Positions 1-9,587 are shown, counted from the first letter of the stretch. The stretch is 64,000 nt of DNA from Arthrobacter hankyongi (GCF_022012395.1 NZ_JAKLTQ010000026.1:1-64000); one strand, 5' to 3'. Numbers and translations are program-made. Notes: generated by a model not told the origin, from the letters alone.

Positions 1-44
1 GTGGAAAGGGCGTTAAATGGCGAGTGGATGGGGGTGGGAGGGGC

Positions 45-428
45 TTAAGTGGCTTCTGGGTCGAAGGGTGCCGGGACACCGGGCTCGAGCTGTTCCACGG
101 GCCTGGCCGCCGGCCGCGCCTGGGCAGCGACGGCCGCCGTGCCCGCCGCGGCGGCCATGCGCACCGGTGCCTCGTCGTCGTCCATCAAGGCCTCGCGGAT
201 GATCCGGCGCGGATCGTACTGCCGGGGATCGAGCTTGCGCCAGTCCATGTCCACGATCTCGTCGCCGACTTCCTCGCGCAGCTGCTCTTTGGCGCCGGCT
301 GCCATATTGCGCAGCTGCTTGACCAACCGGGCCAGCTGAGCGGCGTATTCGGGCAGACGCTCGGGACCGAGCACAATTACGGCGATGACCGCAAGAATGA
401 TCAGTTCCGATCCATTAATTCCGAACAC
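45..428 (-). CDS. tatB: Sec-independent protein translocase subunit TatB
   Basis: TatB works with TatA and TatC in the cytoplasmic membrane to export folded twin-arginine substrates. The 127-residue product starts with an uncharged membrane helix (about residues 7-20), followed by the family hallmark GPERLP and an amphipathic stretch (LARLVKQLRNM). The rest is a charged, then Ala/Pro-rich tail, as expected for TatB rather than the shorter TatA. It is the last gene of the sigE, anti-sigma, tatB run, 14 nt after the anti-sigma gene. Mycobacteria have a similar order (sigE-rseA-htrA-tatB); no htrA lies between here. Nothing recognisable lies between the window edge and its stop codon. Confidence 0.9.
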   Translation of the reverse strand: MFGINGSELIILAVIAVIVLGPERLPEYAAQLARLVKQLRNMAAGAKEQLREEVGDEIVDMDWRKLDPRQYDPRRIIREALMDDDEAPVRMAAAAGTAAVAAQARPAARPVEQLEPGVPAPFDPEAT

Positions 429-442
429 CTTTGAAGATTACC

Positions 443-1441
443 CTACGGCCGGGCGGGCTGGACCATCATGCCCAGTCCGCGCACGATGCGGCTGATCGGA
501 TCATTCTCCGCCTTGGAACGGGGCAGCATCAGGCGGGACTTCTCCGTCACCACCACCTGGTTGACGGTCGCCGGCAGTTCCGACACCGGCAGGTCCGACC
601 ACACCGTATAGGTGACGTACTTGGAGTCCAGCACCACCGTCCACTCGTCTGAGGCACGCACCCACATCTGACGGTCCATGCCGTCCACCTGCCACAGACC
701 GTCCTGCGAGACCCGGTGGCCGGTGAGTCCGTTGACCGGCTCCTCCGAGGGCACCACATCCAGTTCGCTGCCGGCCATGTCTTCGACGCCGCGCCGCTCC
801 TCGACCACCACCACGGTGTCCTTGCCGTTGCTGAGCTTGAGCTGCACTGCCGGGTAGCCGTCCACTTCCTTGCCGCTGGCGGCAACCATGCGGTATCCCA
901 AGGCACCGAGCTGGGGGCAGTTCCAGCCCTCGCTGCGCAACTGGCGCAGGGCTTCCTGGTCCAGCGATGTGGCCGTGGCCGCGCCGCCGGCGGGCGCGAC
1001 GCCGGGCGTGGACCAGACCGAGGCGAGGGAGGGCGCCCGGCCGGACACCAGTTCTTCCTCGCCGCCGAGCATATATGCCCCGGCAACGGTCAGCACGGAG
1101 ATGCCGGCCAGCGCCGCAGAAGCGGTCCAAGCCACCCGGCGCACCGCCCTGCGGCGGCTAGCAGTATTGCGCGGGGGGACACCGGCGGACGGCGCTGCCG
1201 GCCGCGCCGGCGGACCGGACCGGACCGAGGCCGTCTGGCTTTCGCGCAGGATCTTGTTGGCCAGGTCAGGGCGGGGCGCCGGCACGTCCAGCGAGCGCAG
1301 ACGCGCCTGCACATCCCGCTGGTCTGCCACTGCTTCACGGCATCGGGCACACCTTTCCAGATGCCGTTCGAGCAGCAACCGGCGGCTGTCCGGCAGTTCA
1401 CCGTCCAGAAACTCACCTAGCTCACGTACAGGATGACGCAT
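443..1441 (-). CDS. Membrane-anchored zinc-finger anti-sigma factor (RseA-like)
   Basis: Probable anti-sigma factor that holds the sigma factor encoded just upstream. The N-terminus has the ZAS/zf-HC2 signature H-x3-C-x2-C (H27, C31, C34), which in this family binds zinc and contacts the ECF sigma. An Arg-rich segment is followed by one membrane helix (about residues 104-125) and a long extracytoplasmic C-terminal domain of about 200 residues, which could sense envelope stress. The gene starts 8 nt after the sigma stop, so the two are almost certainly co-transcribed. The zinc motif and gene order are seen directly; the pairing with this sigma factor is inferred from position. Confidence 0.85.
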   Translation of the reverse strand: MRHPVRELGEFLDGELPDSRRLLLERHLERCARCREAVADQRDVQARLRSLDVPAPRPDLANKILRESQTASVRSGPPARPAAPSAGVPPRNTASRRRAVRRVAWTASAALAGISVLTVAGAYMLGGEEELVSGRAPSLASVWSTPGVAPAGGAATATSLDQEALRQLRSEGWNCPQLGALGYRMVAASGKEVDGYPAVQLKLSNGKDTVVVVEERRGVEDMAGSELDVVPSEEPVNGLTGHRVSQDGLWQVDGMDRQMWVRASDEWTVVLDSKYVTYTVWSDLPVSELPATVNQVVVTEKSRLMLPRSKAENDPISRIVRGLGMMVQPARP

Positions 1442-1449
1442 CGCAATTA

Positions 1450-2064
1450 TCAGTGTGCACCGGCCACACGGGGTAGTTTCAGGCGGGGGGAACGCTTGGC
1501 GGCGGGGTCGCGGTGGGCGAGCTTCTCACGAAGCATTGTCCGCCCCCGGTGGATCCGCGAACGCACGGTGCCAAGCTTGACGCCCAGCGCTTCGGCCACT
1601 TCGTCATACGAAAGGCCCTCCAGGTCGCACAGCACTACGGCGGCCCGGAAGTCCGGCGGCAGTTCTTCCAGGGCCGCCTGGACATCCACGTCGAGGTTGT
1701 TGAATTCAAAGCTGCGTTCGGGCCCGGGTTCCTTGCCGGGGATGCGCGCTTCGGCGTCGTCGCTGAAGCCGTCGAAGCGGATACGGCTGCGCCGGCGCGC
1801 CTGGTCCAGAAAAAGGTTGGTGGTGATGCGGTGCAGCCAGCCGTCCAAGGTACCAGGCTTGAAGTTGTCCAAGGCCCGGAAGACCCGGACGAAGACTTCC
1901 TGCGTCAGGTCCTCGGCATCGTGCCTGTTCCCAGTGAGCCGGAAGGCGAGGCGGTAGACCTTGGCAGAGTGATCGGTCACGACTTCTTCCCAGGTGGGCC
2001 TGACCCATTCCTGGTCGGCGCCGGCAGGACTTTTCCGCCCGGCTCGCTGGCGCAGCTGTGACAT
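1450..2064 (-). CDS. sigE: ECF RNA polymerase sigma factor SigE
   Basis: Extracytoplasmic-function sigma factor, 204 residues. Region 2 is recognisable ([21 protein letters not shown]) as is the region-4 helix-turn-helix ([19 protein letters not shown], then [19 protein letters not shown]). I start it at the ATG at 2064 because a strong Shine-Dalgarno (GGAGGGG) sits 6-7 nt upstream; a longer frame to 2124 lacks such support. It heads the operon with the membrane anti-sigma and tatB, the arrangement of the SigE envelope-stress regulon in Actinobacteria. An O-methyltransferase gene diverges from it, as in mycobacteria. Confidence 0.9.
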   Translation of the reverse strand: MSQLRQRAGRKSPAGADQEWVRPTWEEVVTDHSAKVYRLAFRLTGNRHDAEDLTQEVFVRVFRALDNFKPGTLDGWLHRITTNLFLDQARRRSRIRFDGFSDDAEARIPGKEPGPERSFEFNNLDVDVQAALEELPPDFRAAVVLCDLEGLSYDEVAEALGVKLGTVRSRIHRGRTMLREKLAHRDPAAKRSPRLKLPRVAGAH

Positions 2065-2486
2065 CGTCACTCCCCTCCAAGCTACCGAGGCCGGCCCCGG
2101 TCCTGGAACCGGTGGAGCCGGCACGGACAGACGTGCCGATGCAGCCTTGTGGTAGCCGTAATGTTATCCGGAACTCCATCTTTGCCCACGAAGCTGTGAG
2201 AATTCTGGAAACCGGCTGCATAAACGCTTCTACTGGTATCCTCCAGCCTCGGCCGCAGAACCGGCAAGAGGGCAGGGCCGCGGCGGTCCTGAATTCACCC
2301 TCGGAGGCAGTACTCTTGACATTGACTTCTGCCACCGGCAGGAGCTGGTGACAGCTTCTGCTCCAGAGGGCTGCCCCCGTTGCACAATTTCAGCGGGGCC
2401 GTGCCGCCATGGCCGGTGGCCTCCCGGACCGCAGCACCGCGCTGCGTCCCGCCCCATTCCGCCTTGATCAGAAGGAGCGATTCTTC

Positions 2487-3119
2487 ATGAGCGCCGACAA
2501 GCAGACCAGCTGGTCCTACGCGGAGGGCCTGCCCACCGAGGACGAGGTCCTGCTGCGGGCCCGCGAACGTTCCTTCGAGCTCGGAGTAGCCAGCATCAGT
2601 CCCGGTGTGGCTGCGGCCCTGACCGTCTGCGCCGCCGCCACGAAAGCCCAGACCGTCGTCGAAATTGGCTCCGGCGCCGGTGTCTCGGGCGTCTGCCTGC
2701 TGCGCGGGCTTCCGGACACCGCGGTACTGACTACCATCGACAGCGACGTGGACCATCTGCGGGCCGCGCGGGAGGCCTTCCACGACGCCGGCATCCCCGG
2801 CAACCGGACCCGGACCATTTCCGGCCGTGCCGCTGACGTGCTGCCCCGGCTCACCGATAACGCGTACGACCTGGTCTTTATCGATGCCGACAAGCAGTCC
2901 TACCTGAATTACGTGGAACAGGCCGTGCGGCTGCTCAAGCGCGGCGGCACGCTGATCATCAACGATGCCCTGGACCAGGACCGGGTGTCGGATCCGGCAA
3001 TCCGGAACGAAACCACCACCATCCTGCGCCAGGTGGGCAAGGCCGTGCGGGCGAACAAGCAGCTGGTCTCGGCCATGCTGACCACCGGCAACGGCCTGCT
3101 GGTGGCCGTCAAGAGGTAA
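2487..3119 (+). CDS. SAM-dependent O-methyltransferase (Rv1220c-like)
   Basis: Class I methyltransferase of the caffeoyl-CoA/catechol O-methyltransferase family, 210 residues. The SAM-binding motif I is VVEIGSGAGVSGVCLL (residues about 60-75). The metal-binding loop VFIDADKQSYLNY and the NDAL segment are typical of Methyltransf_3 proteins. The substrate is unknown. The start at 2487 is chosen because AAGGAG lies 11 nt upstream; the open frame reaches further but without a ribosome site. The gene is divergent from sigE, a pairing also known in mycobacteria (Rv1220c/Rv1221), so SigE-dependent control is possible but not shown. Confidence 0.85.
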   Translation: MSADKQTSWSYAEGLPTEDEVLLRARERSFELGVASISPGVAAALTVCAAATKAQTVVEIGSGAGVSGVCLLRGLPDTAVLTTIDSDVDHLRAAREAFHDAGIPGNRTRTISGRAADVLPRLTDNAYDLVFIDADKQSYLNYVEQAVRLLKRGGTLIINDALDQDRVSDPAIRNETTTILRQVGKAVRANKQLVSAMLTTGNGLLVAVKR

Positions 3120-3130
3120 GCCCGGCGGCG

Positions 3131-4756
3131 TCAGGCCAGGCTGCGCAGGAATTCCAGCAGCAGCCGCGTGCCGTAGCCCGTGGCACCCTTGGTGACTTCG
3201 GCCTCGTCCTTGTCCGCGCGGGCCGGGCCGGCGATGTCCAGATGGACCCACGGGGTATCCGCGACGAACTGGCTGAGGAACAGCGCTGCCGTAATGGAAC
3301 CTCCGCCCACCTTCGAGGCGGCGGAGGCAATGTGCGAAATGTCCGCCACAGAGGACTCGAGCGCGAAGCCATACTCCTCCTGGACCTCGGCCAGCGGCAT
3401 GTGCCAGACCCGCTCCCCGGAGCCGTCCGCCGCAGCCTCGAACGCGGATACCAGTTCCTGCCGGTTCGAGTACAGCGCCGCATGCCGGCGTCCGAGGCCG
3501 CGCGAGGCGGCACCGGTGAGGGTGGCAATGTCCACCAGCACGTCGGGGGCCAGCCCGGCGACCGCGTAGGCCAGTGCATCCGAGAGCACCATCCGGCCCT
3601 CGGCGTCGGTATTGCCGATTTCCACCGTGGTGCCCCCGTAGACCGTCACTACGTCGCCCGGGCGGTAGGACGAGGCGCCGATCGCGTTCTCCGCCAGCGG
3701 CAGCAGGCCGGTGATGCGGTGCGGCAGGCCCAGTTCGGCCGCTGCGGACAGCACGGCAAGTACGACGCCGGCACCCGCCATATCGGTTTTCATCGGGACC
3801 ATCGCCTCGCGCGGCTTCAGCGACAATCCGCCGGTATCGAAGGTGATGCCCTTGCCGACGAGCACAATGTGGCTGCCGCTGCCCGCCGGACCGGTTGGCG
3901 TGTAGGACAGCTCCAGCAACCGGGGTGGGCTGGCCGAGCCTTGGCCCACCGCGAGGGTCCCGCCGAAGCCTTCCCGCGCCAGGTCCTGCTCGTCCCGGAC
4001 TTTGAGCTGCAGCCCGTGCCCGGCCGCCAGCCGCTGTGCCTGCGAGGCCAGCCAGGCGGGGTTCTTCAGGTTCGACGGCATGTTCGCCAGGTCCCGCGCC
4101 AGCCAGACGGCCTTGGCTGTGGCGGCAGCCCGCCGCAGCACCTCGGCAGCTGCACCGGTCAGCTCCAGCACGGACGCCATCGGCTTTGGTCCGCTAGCCA
4201 GACCGGCGCGCGGCGGACGGTAGCCACCCAGGAGGAACCCTTCGACAAAGGCGGCCTGCAGCGGCTCGGCGAGTCCGTCCACGACGCTCGAGCGGAGCAG
4301 CTCCAGCCCGGCGGTGGCCTTGGCCAAGGCTGCCCCGGCCGTGCGCAGCGCGGCGGCGGATTCGTCCCCGACGCCAAGGAGGATCAGCCGCTGCGGCAGC
4401 CCGCCACCGCCGGTGCCAGTGCGGCGGCTCGGCGCGGCGACGGTCAGCAGATCGCCTGCCTTGGCGGCGAAGGAGGTGACATCGGCCCAAGCGGCCACAT
4501 CGACCTCGAAGCTGACGGCGGCTTCCGCCGCACCCCGCCGGGGCTGGGGCGTGCTCGGTCCGGAGCCCTCATCGGGTACGGCGGCCACCGGGACCACCAC
4601 CGCGGCCACCTGCTGTGCGCCGTCGGCCAGCGACATGCCCTTGGGCAGCGCGGGCACGGCGGACAGCCGGGTGGGCGTCCGGGCTTCCAAGGCATCCTCG
4701 AGGGCTTGTTCCGTCCGCTGTTTACCGGGTACTGCAGCATGCACGCTCACGGACAC
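3131..4756 (-). CDS. pepA: Leucyl (cytosol) aminopeptidase, M17 family
   Basis: Dimetal aminopeptidase that removes N-terminal residues from peptides in the cytosol. The 541-residue protein has the two-domain M17 layout: a variable N-terminal macro-like half and a catalytic C-terminal half. The signature NTDAEGRMVLSDALAYA is present, with the metal/catalytic segments VGKGITFDTGGLSLK and MKTDMAGAG. Length is normal for the family. It is convergent with the O-methyltransferase gene (11 nt between the stops) and lies 3 nt downstream of the small DUF3117 gene. Confidence 0.93.
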   Translation of the reverse strand: MSVSVHAAVPGKQRTEQALEDALEARTPTRLSAVPALPKGMSLADGAQQVAAVVVPVAAVPDEGSGPSTPQPRRGAAEAAVSFEVDVAAWADVTSFAAKAGDLLTVAAPSRRTGTGGGGLPQRLILLGVGDESAAALRTAGAALAKATAGLELLRSSVVDGLAEPLQAAFVEGFLLGGYRPPRAGLASGPKPMASVLELTGAAAEVLRRAAATAKAVWLARDLANMPSNLKNPAWLASQAQRLAAGHGLQLKVRDEQDLAREGFGGTLAVGQGSASPPRLLELSYTPTGPAGSGSHIVLVGKGITFDTGGLSLKPREAMVPMKTDMAGAGVVLAVLSAAAELGLPHRITGLLPLAENAIGASSYRPGDVVTVYGGTTVEIGNTDAEGRMVLSDALAYAVAGLAPDVLVDIATLTGAASRGLGRRHAALYSNRQELVSAFEAAADGSGERVWHMPLAEVQEEYGFALESSVADISHIASAASKVGGGSITAALFLSQFVADTPWVHLDIAGPARADKDEAEVTKGATGYGTRLLLEFLRSLA

Positions 4757-4759
4757 TGC

Positions 4760-4927
4760 CTACTGCGTCACGTCCAGCAGGCAGTCCTTCAGGTGACCGG
4801 CTTCTTCGGCGTTCATCTCGAGCACCAGGCGGCCGCCGCCATCGATGGGCACGCGCAGGATCAGACTGCGCCCTTCCTTGGTGACTTCCATGGGTCCGTC
4901 ACCCGTACGCGGTTTCATCGCAGCCAT
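4760..4927 (-). CDS. DUF3117 microprotein
   Basis: A 55-residue acidic/basic protein (starting MAAMKPRTGDGPMEVTKEG) of the DUF3117 family, which is widely conserved in Actinobacteria with no known function. The open frame extends 54 codons further upstream, but the family start and an upstream AAGGGA favour the ATG at 4927. It immediately precedes pepA (3 nt gap), so the two are probably one transcript. The sequence GRLVLEMNAEEAGHLKDCL is the most conserved part of the family. Confidence 0.85.
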   Translation of the reverse strand: MAAMKPRTGDGPMEVTKEGRSLILRVPIDGGGRLVLEMNAEEAGHLKDCLLDVTQ

Positions 4928-5120
4928 CCGGAATTTCCCTTTCCACCGTGGACCCTGCCGCCATGGCTCACCGTGGCTGGCAGGGTCCGTCAACATCACT
5001 GGCGCGCCTGGGACCTGGCCCGTGGCCGCACCCTCCACCGTCCACTTTATCGTCCACATCACACGTTCGCGCGAATTGTGCCAAAACACACCTGAACGCC
5101 GGCTTGAACATGTCTGCAGG

Positions 5121-6356
5121 TCACGGCGGATAATCTCCGCCGCCGGGCAGCTCAGCCCAAGACCAGAGCCAGGTCACCCAGACCACCTGGCCGGCCAGGA
5201 ACATGACCAGCAGGCACACCCGGTAGGCTCTGCTGCCAGAGACCAGCGACGCCGCCAGGGCCAGTGGAAACAGCGGCAGCAACATGCGGAAGGTGCTGGT
5301 CTGCGGATGCAGGAAGGCAAAGAGGTACACGGCGTAACTGGCACACCATAGCCGCAGCACCGGTCCCAGTTGGCGGACAGGCTTGGAAAACAGGCTCCAC
5401 AACGCCGCCGCGGCCAGGACCAGTGGGGCGAGCACGCCGCCAACCGGGCCGAAGAGCTGGGTCCCCATATCGAACCACGGCTTGAACAGCACGAGGTCCC
5501 CGCCGCGCCAGGCCGTTTCGGTATCCGTATAGGCCCGGGGGTCGCCCGTGACGGTCCAGGCCAGCACGGGCCAGACCAGTGCGGCCGCGCCGCTGGTAAC
5601 GACCAGGGCCGCCAGGCCGGCGAATTCGCCGGCTGGCAGCGGAACGGTGCCACGCCGGCGGAACCGCCACAACAGATACAGCCCCGCCATGGCTGCGAAG
5701 GGCACACCGACCGGCCGGGACAGGCACATCAGCACCGTTACCGGTATGGCGGCCAGATAGCGGCCCCGCACCATCAGGTACAGGCTGGCAGCCAGCAGAG
5801 CCAGGTTCAGCGACTCGGCATACGGCACCTGGAGGATCGGCGAGACTGGGAAGGTCGCGACGAACACCACCCCCCAGAGGGATTCCCGATGCCCCGCGAA
5901 CTGCCGGAAGAGCTTGTAGATCAGCAGTGCCGCAGCAAATCCTGCGGCCGTGGCCAGCAGGGGCGCCAGCACCCGCCACTCCAGCCCGGTGACTGCATTT
6001 CCGGCACGGACCAGTGCAGGGAACAGGGCGTAGAAGGCCCATTGGTTTTCCAGCGCCCGGCCGTCCGTGCCGCGTGGAATCTGGTCCGGATAGCCTTCGC
6101 GGTAGATCCGCTCGTACCAGGCACTGTCCCAGATCCCGATGAAGTCCAGGTAGCCCGGATGCGCAGGACCCCACGGGCTCGGGCCCTGCTGCCGGGCGAC
6201 GGCCAGGAAGACCAGCAGCGAGAACAGGCGGGCCAGCGCGTAGATTCCGCAGGTCTGGACCCACCAGGGCCAGCGGGCAAGCTGCAGCCGGCCGCGGCGC
6301 ACGCCGTCAGCCAGCAACGTGTGCAGGCCCGCCGGCCGCTGTCCGAGTCCTGTCAC
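5121..6356 (-). CDS. PIG-V-like polytopic membrane mannosyltransferase
   Basis: Integral membrane protein of 411 residues with about ten hydrophobic helices, resembling bacterial mannosyltransferases of the PIG-V/GT-C type. The first extracytoplasmic loop carries the acidic motif DSAWYERIYREGYP, which corresponds to the catalytic-loop Asp of these polyprenyl-phosphate-mannose-using enzymes. The acceptor cannot be told from sequence; a cell-wall glycolipid or glycan is a reasonable inference. It starts at GTG 6356, overlapping the stop of the DivIVA-domain gene (GTGA), so translation is likely coupled. Confidence 0.75.
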   Translation of the reverse strand: MTGLGQRPAGLHTLLADGVRRGRLQLARWPWWVQTCGIYALARLFSLLVFLAVARQQGPSPWGPAHPGYLDFIGIWDSAWYERIYREGYPDQIPRGTDGRALENQWAFYALFPALVRAGNAVTGLEWRVLAPLLATAAGFAAALLIYKLFRQFAGHRESLWGVVFVATFPVSPILQVPYAESLNLALLAASLYLMVRGRYLAAIPVTVLMCLSRPVGVPFAAMAGLYLLWRFRRRGTVPLPAGEFAGLAALVVTSGAAALVWPVLAWTVTGDPRAYTDTETAWRGGDLVLFKPWFDMGTQLFGPVGGVLAPLVLAAAALWSLFSKPVRQLGPVLRLWCASYAVYLFAFLHPQTSTFRMLLPLFPLALAASLVSGSRAYRVCLLVMFLAGQVVWVTWLWSWAELPGGGDYPP

Positions 6357-6769
6357 TGCTGCGGTTCCTCCGACGCGGTACCGCGGCCCCCCGCAGGTCC
6401 AGTCCTGGCCAGCTCGCGGATCAGCGCTTCCTTGGCAGCCAGTTCCGCACGCAGGGCGTCCAGCACCTCATCCACCTGATCCATCCGGTACCCGCGCAAC
6501 GCCACCGAAAACCTGATGCTGTCAATGTCCTCGGCGCGGGGATGATCCGGCAGCAGGACCGCCGGCAGCCTCGCTTCGTGCTCGCTCAGTCCGCCCAGTG
6601 CCGCCACTTCGCCCCGCCGCCAGCCGGCACCGTCCTCGTCCGGCCCGTCCGATGCGGGCCGTTGCGGCGCATCGATCCGGCGCTGCAGCCTCGCCGGCAG
6701 CTTCCCGCCGGCCGCTGCCGCGGCGGCACCGGCGACGGCAATGGCCAGGAAAACGAGGAAGAAGCTCAC
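6353..6769 (-). CDS. DivIVA-domain membrane-anchored protein
   Basis: About 138 residues if it starts at the GTG at 6769, which places a membrane helix at the very N-terminus (VSFFLVFLAIAVAG). A longer frame to 6865 adds an unlikely Cys/Pro-rich leader. The C-terminal half has the short DivIVA-like motif FSVALRGYRMDQVDEVLDALR followed by a short coiled coil (ELAAKEALIREL). These proteins are usually linked to the cell pole or division site in Actinobacteria; that role is inferred. It overlaps the downstream mannosyltransferase gene by 4 nt. Confidence 0.75.
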   Translation of the reverse strand: MSFFLVFLAIAVAGAAAAAAGGKLPARLQRRIDAPQRPASDGPDEDGAGWRRGEVAALGGLSEHEARLPAVLLPDHPRAEDIDSIRFSVALRGYRMDQVDEVLDALRAELAAKEALIRELARTGPAGGRGTASEEPQQ

Positions 6770-6889
6770 TGCACCATCGTGCCAGAGATTGGGGCACTCC
6801 CGCGGTGTCGGCTGCGCCCGTTCGCAGCCCGCCCCGCACGCTTCGGCGGGTCCCTCGTGCCCCACTCTATTGGGGCGCTCCCGGGGGCC

Positions 6890-7678
6890 TTACGGACGGG
6901 GCAGCGACCCGACGCCGGCGACGATCTTCTGGACGGCATCTTCCGCCGTGTCCACCACGTTCACCAGGCTCAGGTCCCGTTCGGAAATCATGCCCTCGCC
7001 CAGCAAGGTCGAGCGCACCCAGTCCATCAGCGGCGTCCAGAAGGAGGAACCGACCAGCACGATCGGAAACGAGGTGACCTTTTCGGTCTGGACCAGTACC
7101 ATCGCCTCGAACAGCTCATCCATGGTGCCCAGTCCGCCGGGCAGCACGACGAATCCCTGCGCATACTTGACGAACATTGTCTTGCGGGCGAAGAAGTAGC
7201 GGAAGTTAATGCCCAGGTCCACCCACTCGTTGAGCCCCTGTTCAAAGGGCAGCTCGATGCCCAGCCCCACCGAGAGGCCTCCCGCCTCGCTGGCGCCCTT
7301 ATTGACCGCTTCCATCGACCCCGGACCGCCGCCGGTGATCACGGCGAAATTGCGCTGGACCAGCAGCCTGCCGATGGCCTCGGCAATCGCATAGTGCTCC
7401 GTGCCCCGCTTGGTCCGGGCCGAGCCGAACACGCTGATCGCCGGTCCAAGGTCCGCCAGGGTTCCAAAGCCTTCCACGAACTCGCTCTGGATCCGCAGCA
7501 CCCGCCAGGGATCGGTGTGCGTGAAGCCGGCCTGGTCACGCGTGTCGAGCAGGTATTGGTCGGCTTGCGGAATGTCCGCCTGGCTGCGCCGCAGTTCAAC
7601 CGCGCCTTTGTAGCGCGTCTTGAGCGCCGTCGGCAGCTCGGACGGCAGCGGGATCCCTGACTGATTACTCATGTCCAT
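6890..7678 (-). CDS. LOG-family Rossmann-fold protein (TIGR00730)
   Basis: A 262-residue member of the lysine decarboxylase-like/LOG family, whose characterised members are cytokinin riboside 5'-monophosphate phosphoribohydrolases. The family motifs GGGPGSMEAVNKGA and PGGLGTMDE are intact, with the nucleotide-binding start ISVFGSAR. The physiological substrate in bacteria is usually unknown. Length suits the longer actinobacterial subgroup. A second Met two codons in (7672) could be the true start; neither has a strong ribosome site. Upstream, gluA diverges from it. Confidence 0.85.
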   Translation of the reverse strand: MDMSNQSGIPLPSELPTALKTRYKGAVELRRSQADIPQADQYLLDTRDQAGFTHTDPWRVLRIQSEFVEGFGTLADLGPAISVFGSARTKRGTEHYAIAEAIGRLLVQRNFAVITGGGPGSMEAVNKGASEAGGLSVGLGIELPFEQGLNEWVDLGINFRYFFARKTMFVKYAQGFVVLPGGLGTMDELFEAMVLVQTEKVTSFPIVLVGSSFWTPLMDWVRSTLLGEGMISERDLSLVNVVDTAEDAVQKIVAGVGSLPRP

Positions 7679-7783
7679 AGGCTACTCACCGCCACAAGAT
7701 GACAGCACCGGAGCAGGTTGCTCTTGAGTTACGATTCACCTCCGGTAACTGCAGGGGGGATGGTGCCGCCGTCGTGTCCTCGC

Positions 7784-7795
7784 TAGATTCAGTGC
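7784..7795 (+). promoter_or_regulatory. Leaderless-type -10 element for gluA
   Basis: TAGATT occupies 7784-7789, leaving only six bases before the gluA ATG at 7796. A transcript from this -10 would begin at or next to the start codon. No convincing Shine-Dalgarno is present. The same layout recurs before dapD, galE and selD. Confidence 0.5.
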
Positions 7796-8548
7796 ATGAC
7801 TACTGAACCGGCCGTCCGCCCGCTGGTGTCGCTGAAGAACGTCAACAAGCACTTCGGCGCCCTGCATGTGCTGCAAAACATCAACCTGGACGTGTCCAAG
7901 GGTGAGGTTGTCGTCATCATTGGTCCATCCGGCTCCGGCAAGTCCACCTTGTGCCGGGCCATCAACCGGCTGGAGACCATCGACGACGGCGAAATCCTCA
8001 TCGACGGCAAGCGCCTGCCGTCGGAGGGCAAGGAGCTGGCGGCCCTCCGGGCAGACGTAGGCATGGTGTTCCAATCCTTCAATTTGTTCGCCCACAAGAC
8101 GATCCTCGAAAACGTCACCCTGGGGCCGATCAAGGTCAAGAACATGCGGCCGGCCGATGCCAAGGAACTCGCCACGAACCTGCTGACCCGGGTCGGCGTG
8201 GCCACCCAAGCCGAAAAACTTCCCGCGCAGCTCTCTGGCGGACAGCAGCAGCGCGTGGCGATCGCCCGTGCTCTGGCCATGAAACCCAAGGTCATTCTCT
8301 TCGACGAACCGACCTCGGCGCTGGACCCGGAAATGATCAACGAAGTCCTCGACGTCATGGTGGAACTGGCCGCCGAGGGCATGACGATGGTGGTCGTGAC
8401 CCACGAGATGGGTTTCGCCCGCAAGGCTGCCAACCGGGTTGTCTTCATGGCGGACGGGGAAATCGTCGAGCAGGACACCCCGGAGCAGTTCTTCACCAAC
8501 CCGCGGAGCCTCCGGGCCCAGGAATTCCTCTCCAAGATCCTGAAGTAA
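7796..8548 (+). CDS. gluA: Glutamate/polar amino acid ABC transporter ATPase
   Basis: ATP-binding subunit, 250 residues. Walker A is GPSGSGKST (residues about 45-53), the signature [15 protein letters not shown], and Walker [15 protein letters not shown]; the H-loop is [11 protein letters not shown]. It is the first gene of a four-gene importer (ATPase, lipoprotein, two permeases), the order known for gluABCD of Corynebacterium. Specificity for glutamate is inferred from that order and from the binding protein. A 71-nt gap separates it from gluB. Confidence 0.93.
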   Translation: MTTEPAVRPLVSLKNVNKHFGALHVLQNINLDVSKGEVVVIIGPSGSGKSTLCRAINRLETIDDGEILIDGKRLPSEGKELAALRADVGMVFQSFNLFAHKTILENVTLGPIKVKNMRPADAKELATNLLTRVGVATQAEKLPAQLSGGQQQRVAIARALAMKPKVILFDEPTSALDPEMINEVLDVMVELAAEGMTMVVVTHEMGFARKAANRVVFMADGEIVEQDTPEQFFTNPRSLRAQEFLSKILK

Positions 8549-8619
8549 CCACTCCGATCCGTGCCGGCACGGACTACCGAACCGCATAATCCGGAGCCGG
8601 CCACCAGAAAGGAAGTTGT

Positions 8620-9516
8620 ATGAAGCCCGCAAAGAAAAAGGCAGGCCTGCTGGCGTCGCTGGCGGTGGCCGCCCTGGCCCTCACCGCCTGTGGCGGGGGC
8701 GGCAGTGGCGGGGGCGGCGGTGAAACCGCTGCCAGCGCACCGTACACGGTGGCGAGCAACGTATCGCTGGACGGCAGCCCCACGTTCGACAAGATCAAGC
8801 AGGACGGCAAGGTGGTCATCGGCGTCAAGCAGGACCAGCCCGGCCTCGGTTTCAAGGACGCGGCTACGGGCGAATACAGCGGCTTCGACATCGAAATTGC
8901 CCGCTGGATTGCCGCGGACCTGGGCTACCCCGCGGACAAGATCGAGTACAAGGCCATCCCCTCGGCGAACCGCGAATCCGCGATCGTCAACGGGGACATC
9001 GATTACTACGTCGGCACCTACTCCATCACCGACAAGCGCAAGCAGTCCGTTGATTTCGCCGGGCCGTACTTCGAGACCGGGCAGGGCCTGCTGGTGAAGA
9101 AGGACAACACCAGCATCAACTCCGAAAAGGATCTGGCGGGCAAGAACGTCTGCTCCGCCACGGGTTCCACCCCGATCCAGAACATCAAGGAAAACTTCCC
9201 CGATACCAAGACCACCGAATTCGACACCTACTCGCAATGCATCGACGCGCTGAACAACGGCCAGGTGGATGCGGTCACCACCGACCAGGCCATCCTGATC
9301 GGCTATGCGGCCCAGGATCCGGAACACCTGAAGGTAGTCGGCGAGCCGTTCACGGTGGAGAAGTACGGCGTCGGCCTGAAGAAGGGCGACGATGTGCTGC
9401 GCAAGCACATCAACGAGATGTTCACCAACGGCAATGACACCTGGACCAAGATCTACGACCAGACCTTGGGCCAATCCGGCACCAAGGTGGAACAACCGGC
9501 AGTGGACAACTACTAA
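8620..9516 (+). CDS. gluB: Glutamate ABC transporter substrate-binding lipoprotein
   Basis: Extracytoplasmic binding protein of 298 residues. It has a type II signal peptide with lipobox LTAC (Cys about residue 23), then a Gly/Ser linker and a bacterial extracellular solute-binding family 3 domain (VVIGVKQDQPGLGFKDAATGEYSGFDIEIARWIA... type fold). AGGAAG lies upstream of the ATG. It is placed between the ATPase and two permease genes; a role in glutamate capture follows from the operon. Confidence 0.92.
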   Translation: MKPAKKKAGLLASLAVAALALTACGGGGSGGGGGETAASAPYTVASNVSLDGSPTFDKIKQDGKVVIGVKQDQPGLGFKDAATGEYSGFDIEIARWIAADLGYPADKIEYKAIPSANRESAIVNGDIDYYVGTYSITDKRKQSVDFAGPYFETGQGLLVKKDNTSINSEKDLAGKNVCSATGSTPIQNIKENFPDTKTTEFDTYSQCIDALNNGQVDAVTTDQAILIGYAAQDPEHLKVVGEPFTVEKYGVGLKKGDDVLRKHINEMFTNGNDTWTKIYDQTLGQSGTKVEQPAVDNY

Positions 9517-9587
9517 ACACCAGGACCGCGGTGGTGCGGCGGCTTGCGCGGCCGCACCACCGCCCGGCCCGGAAGTGGCAGCGATCT

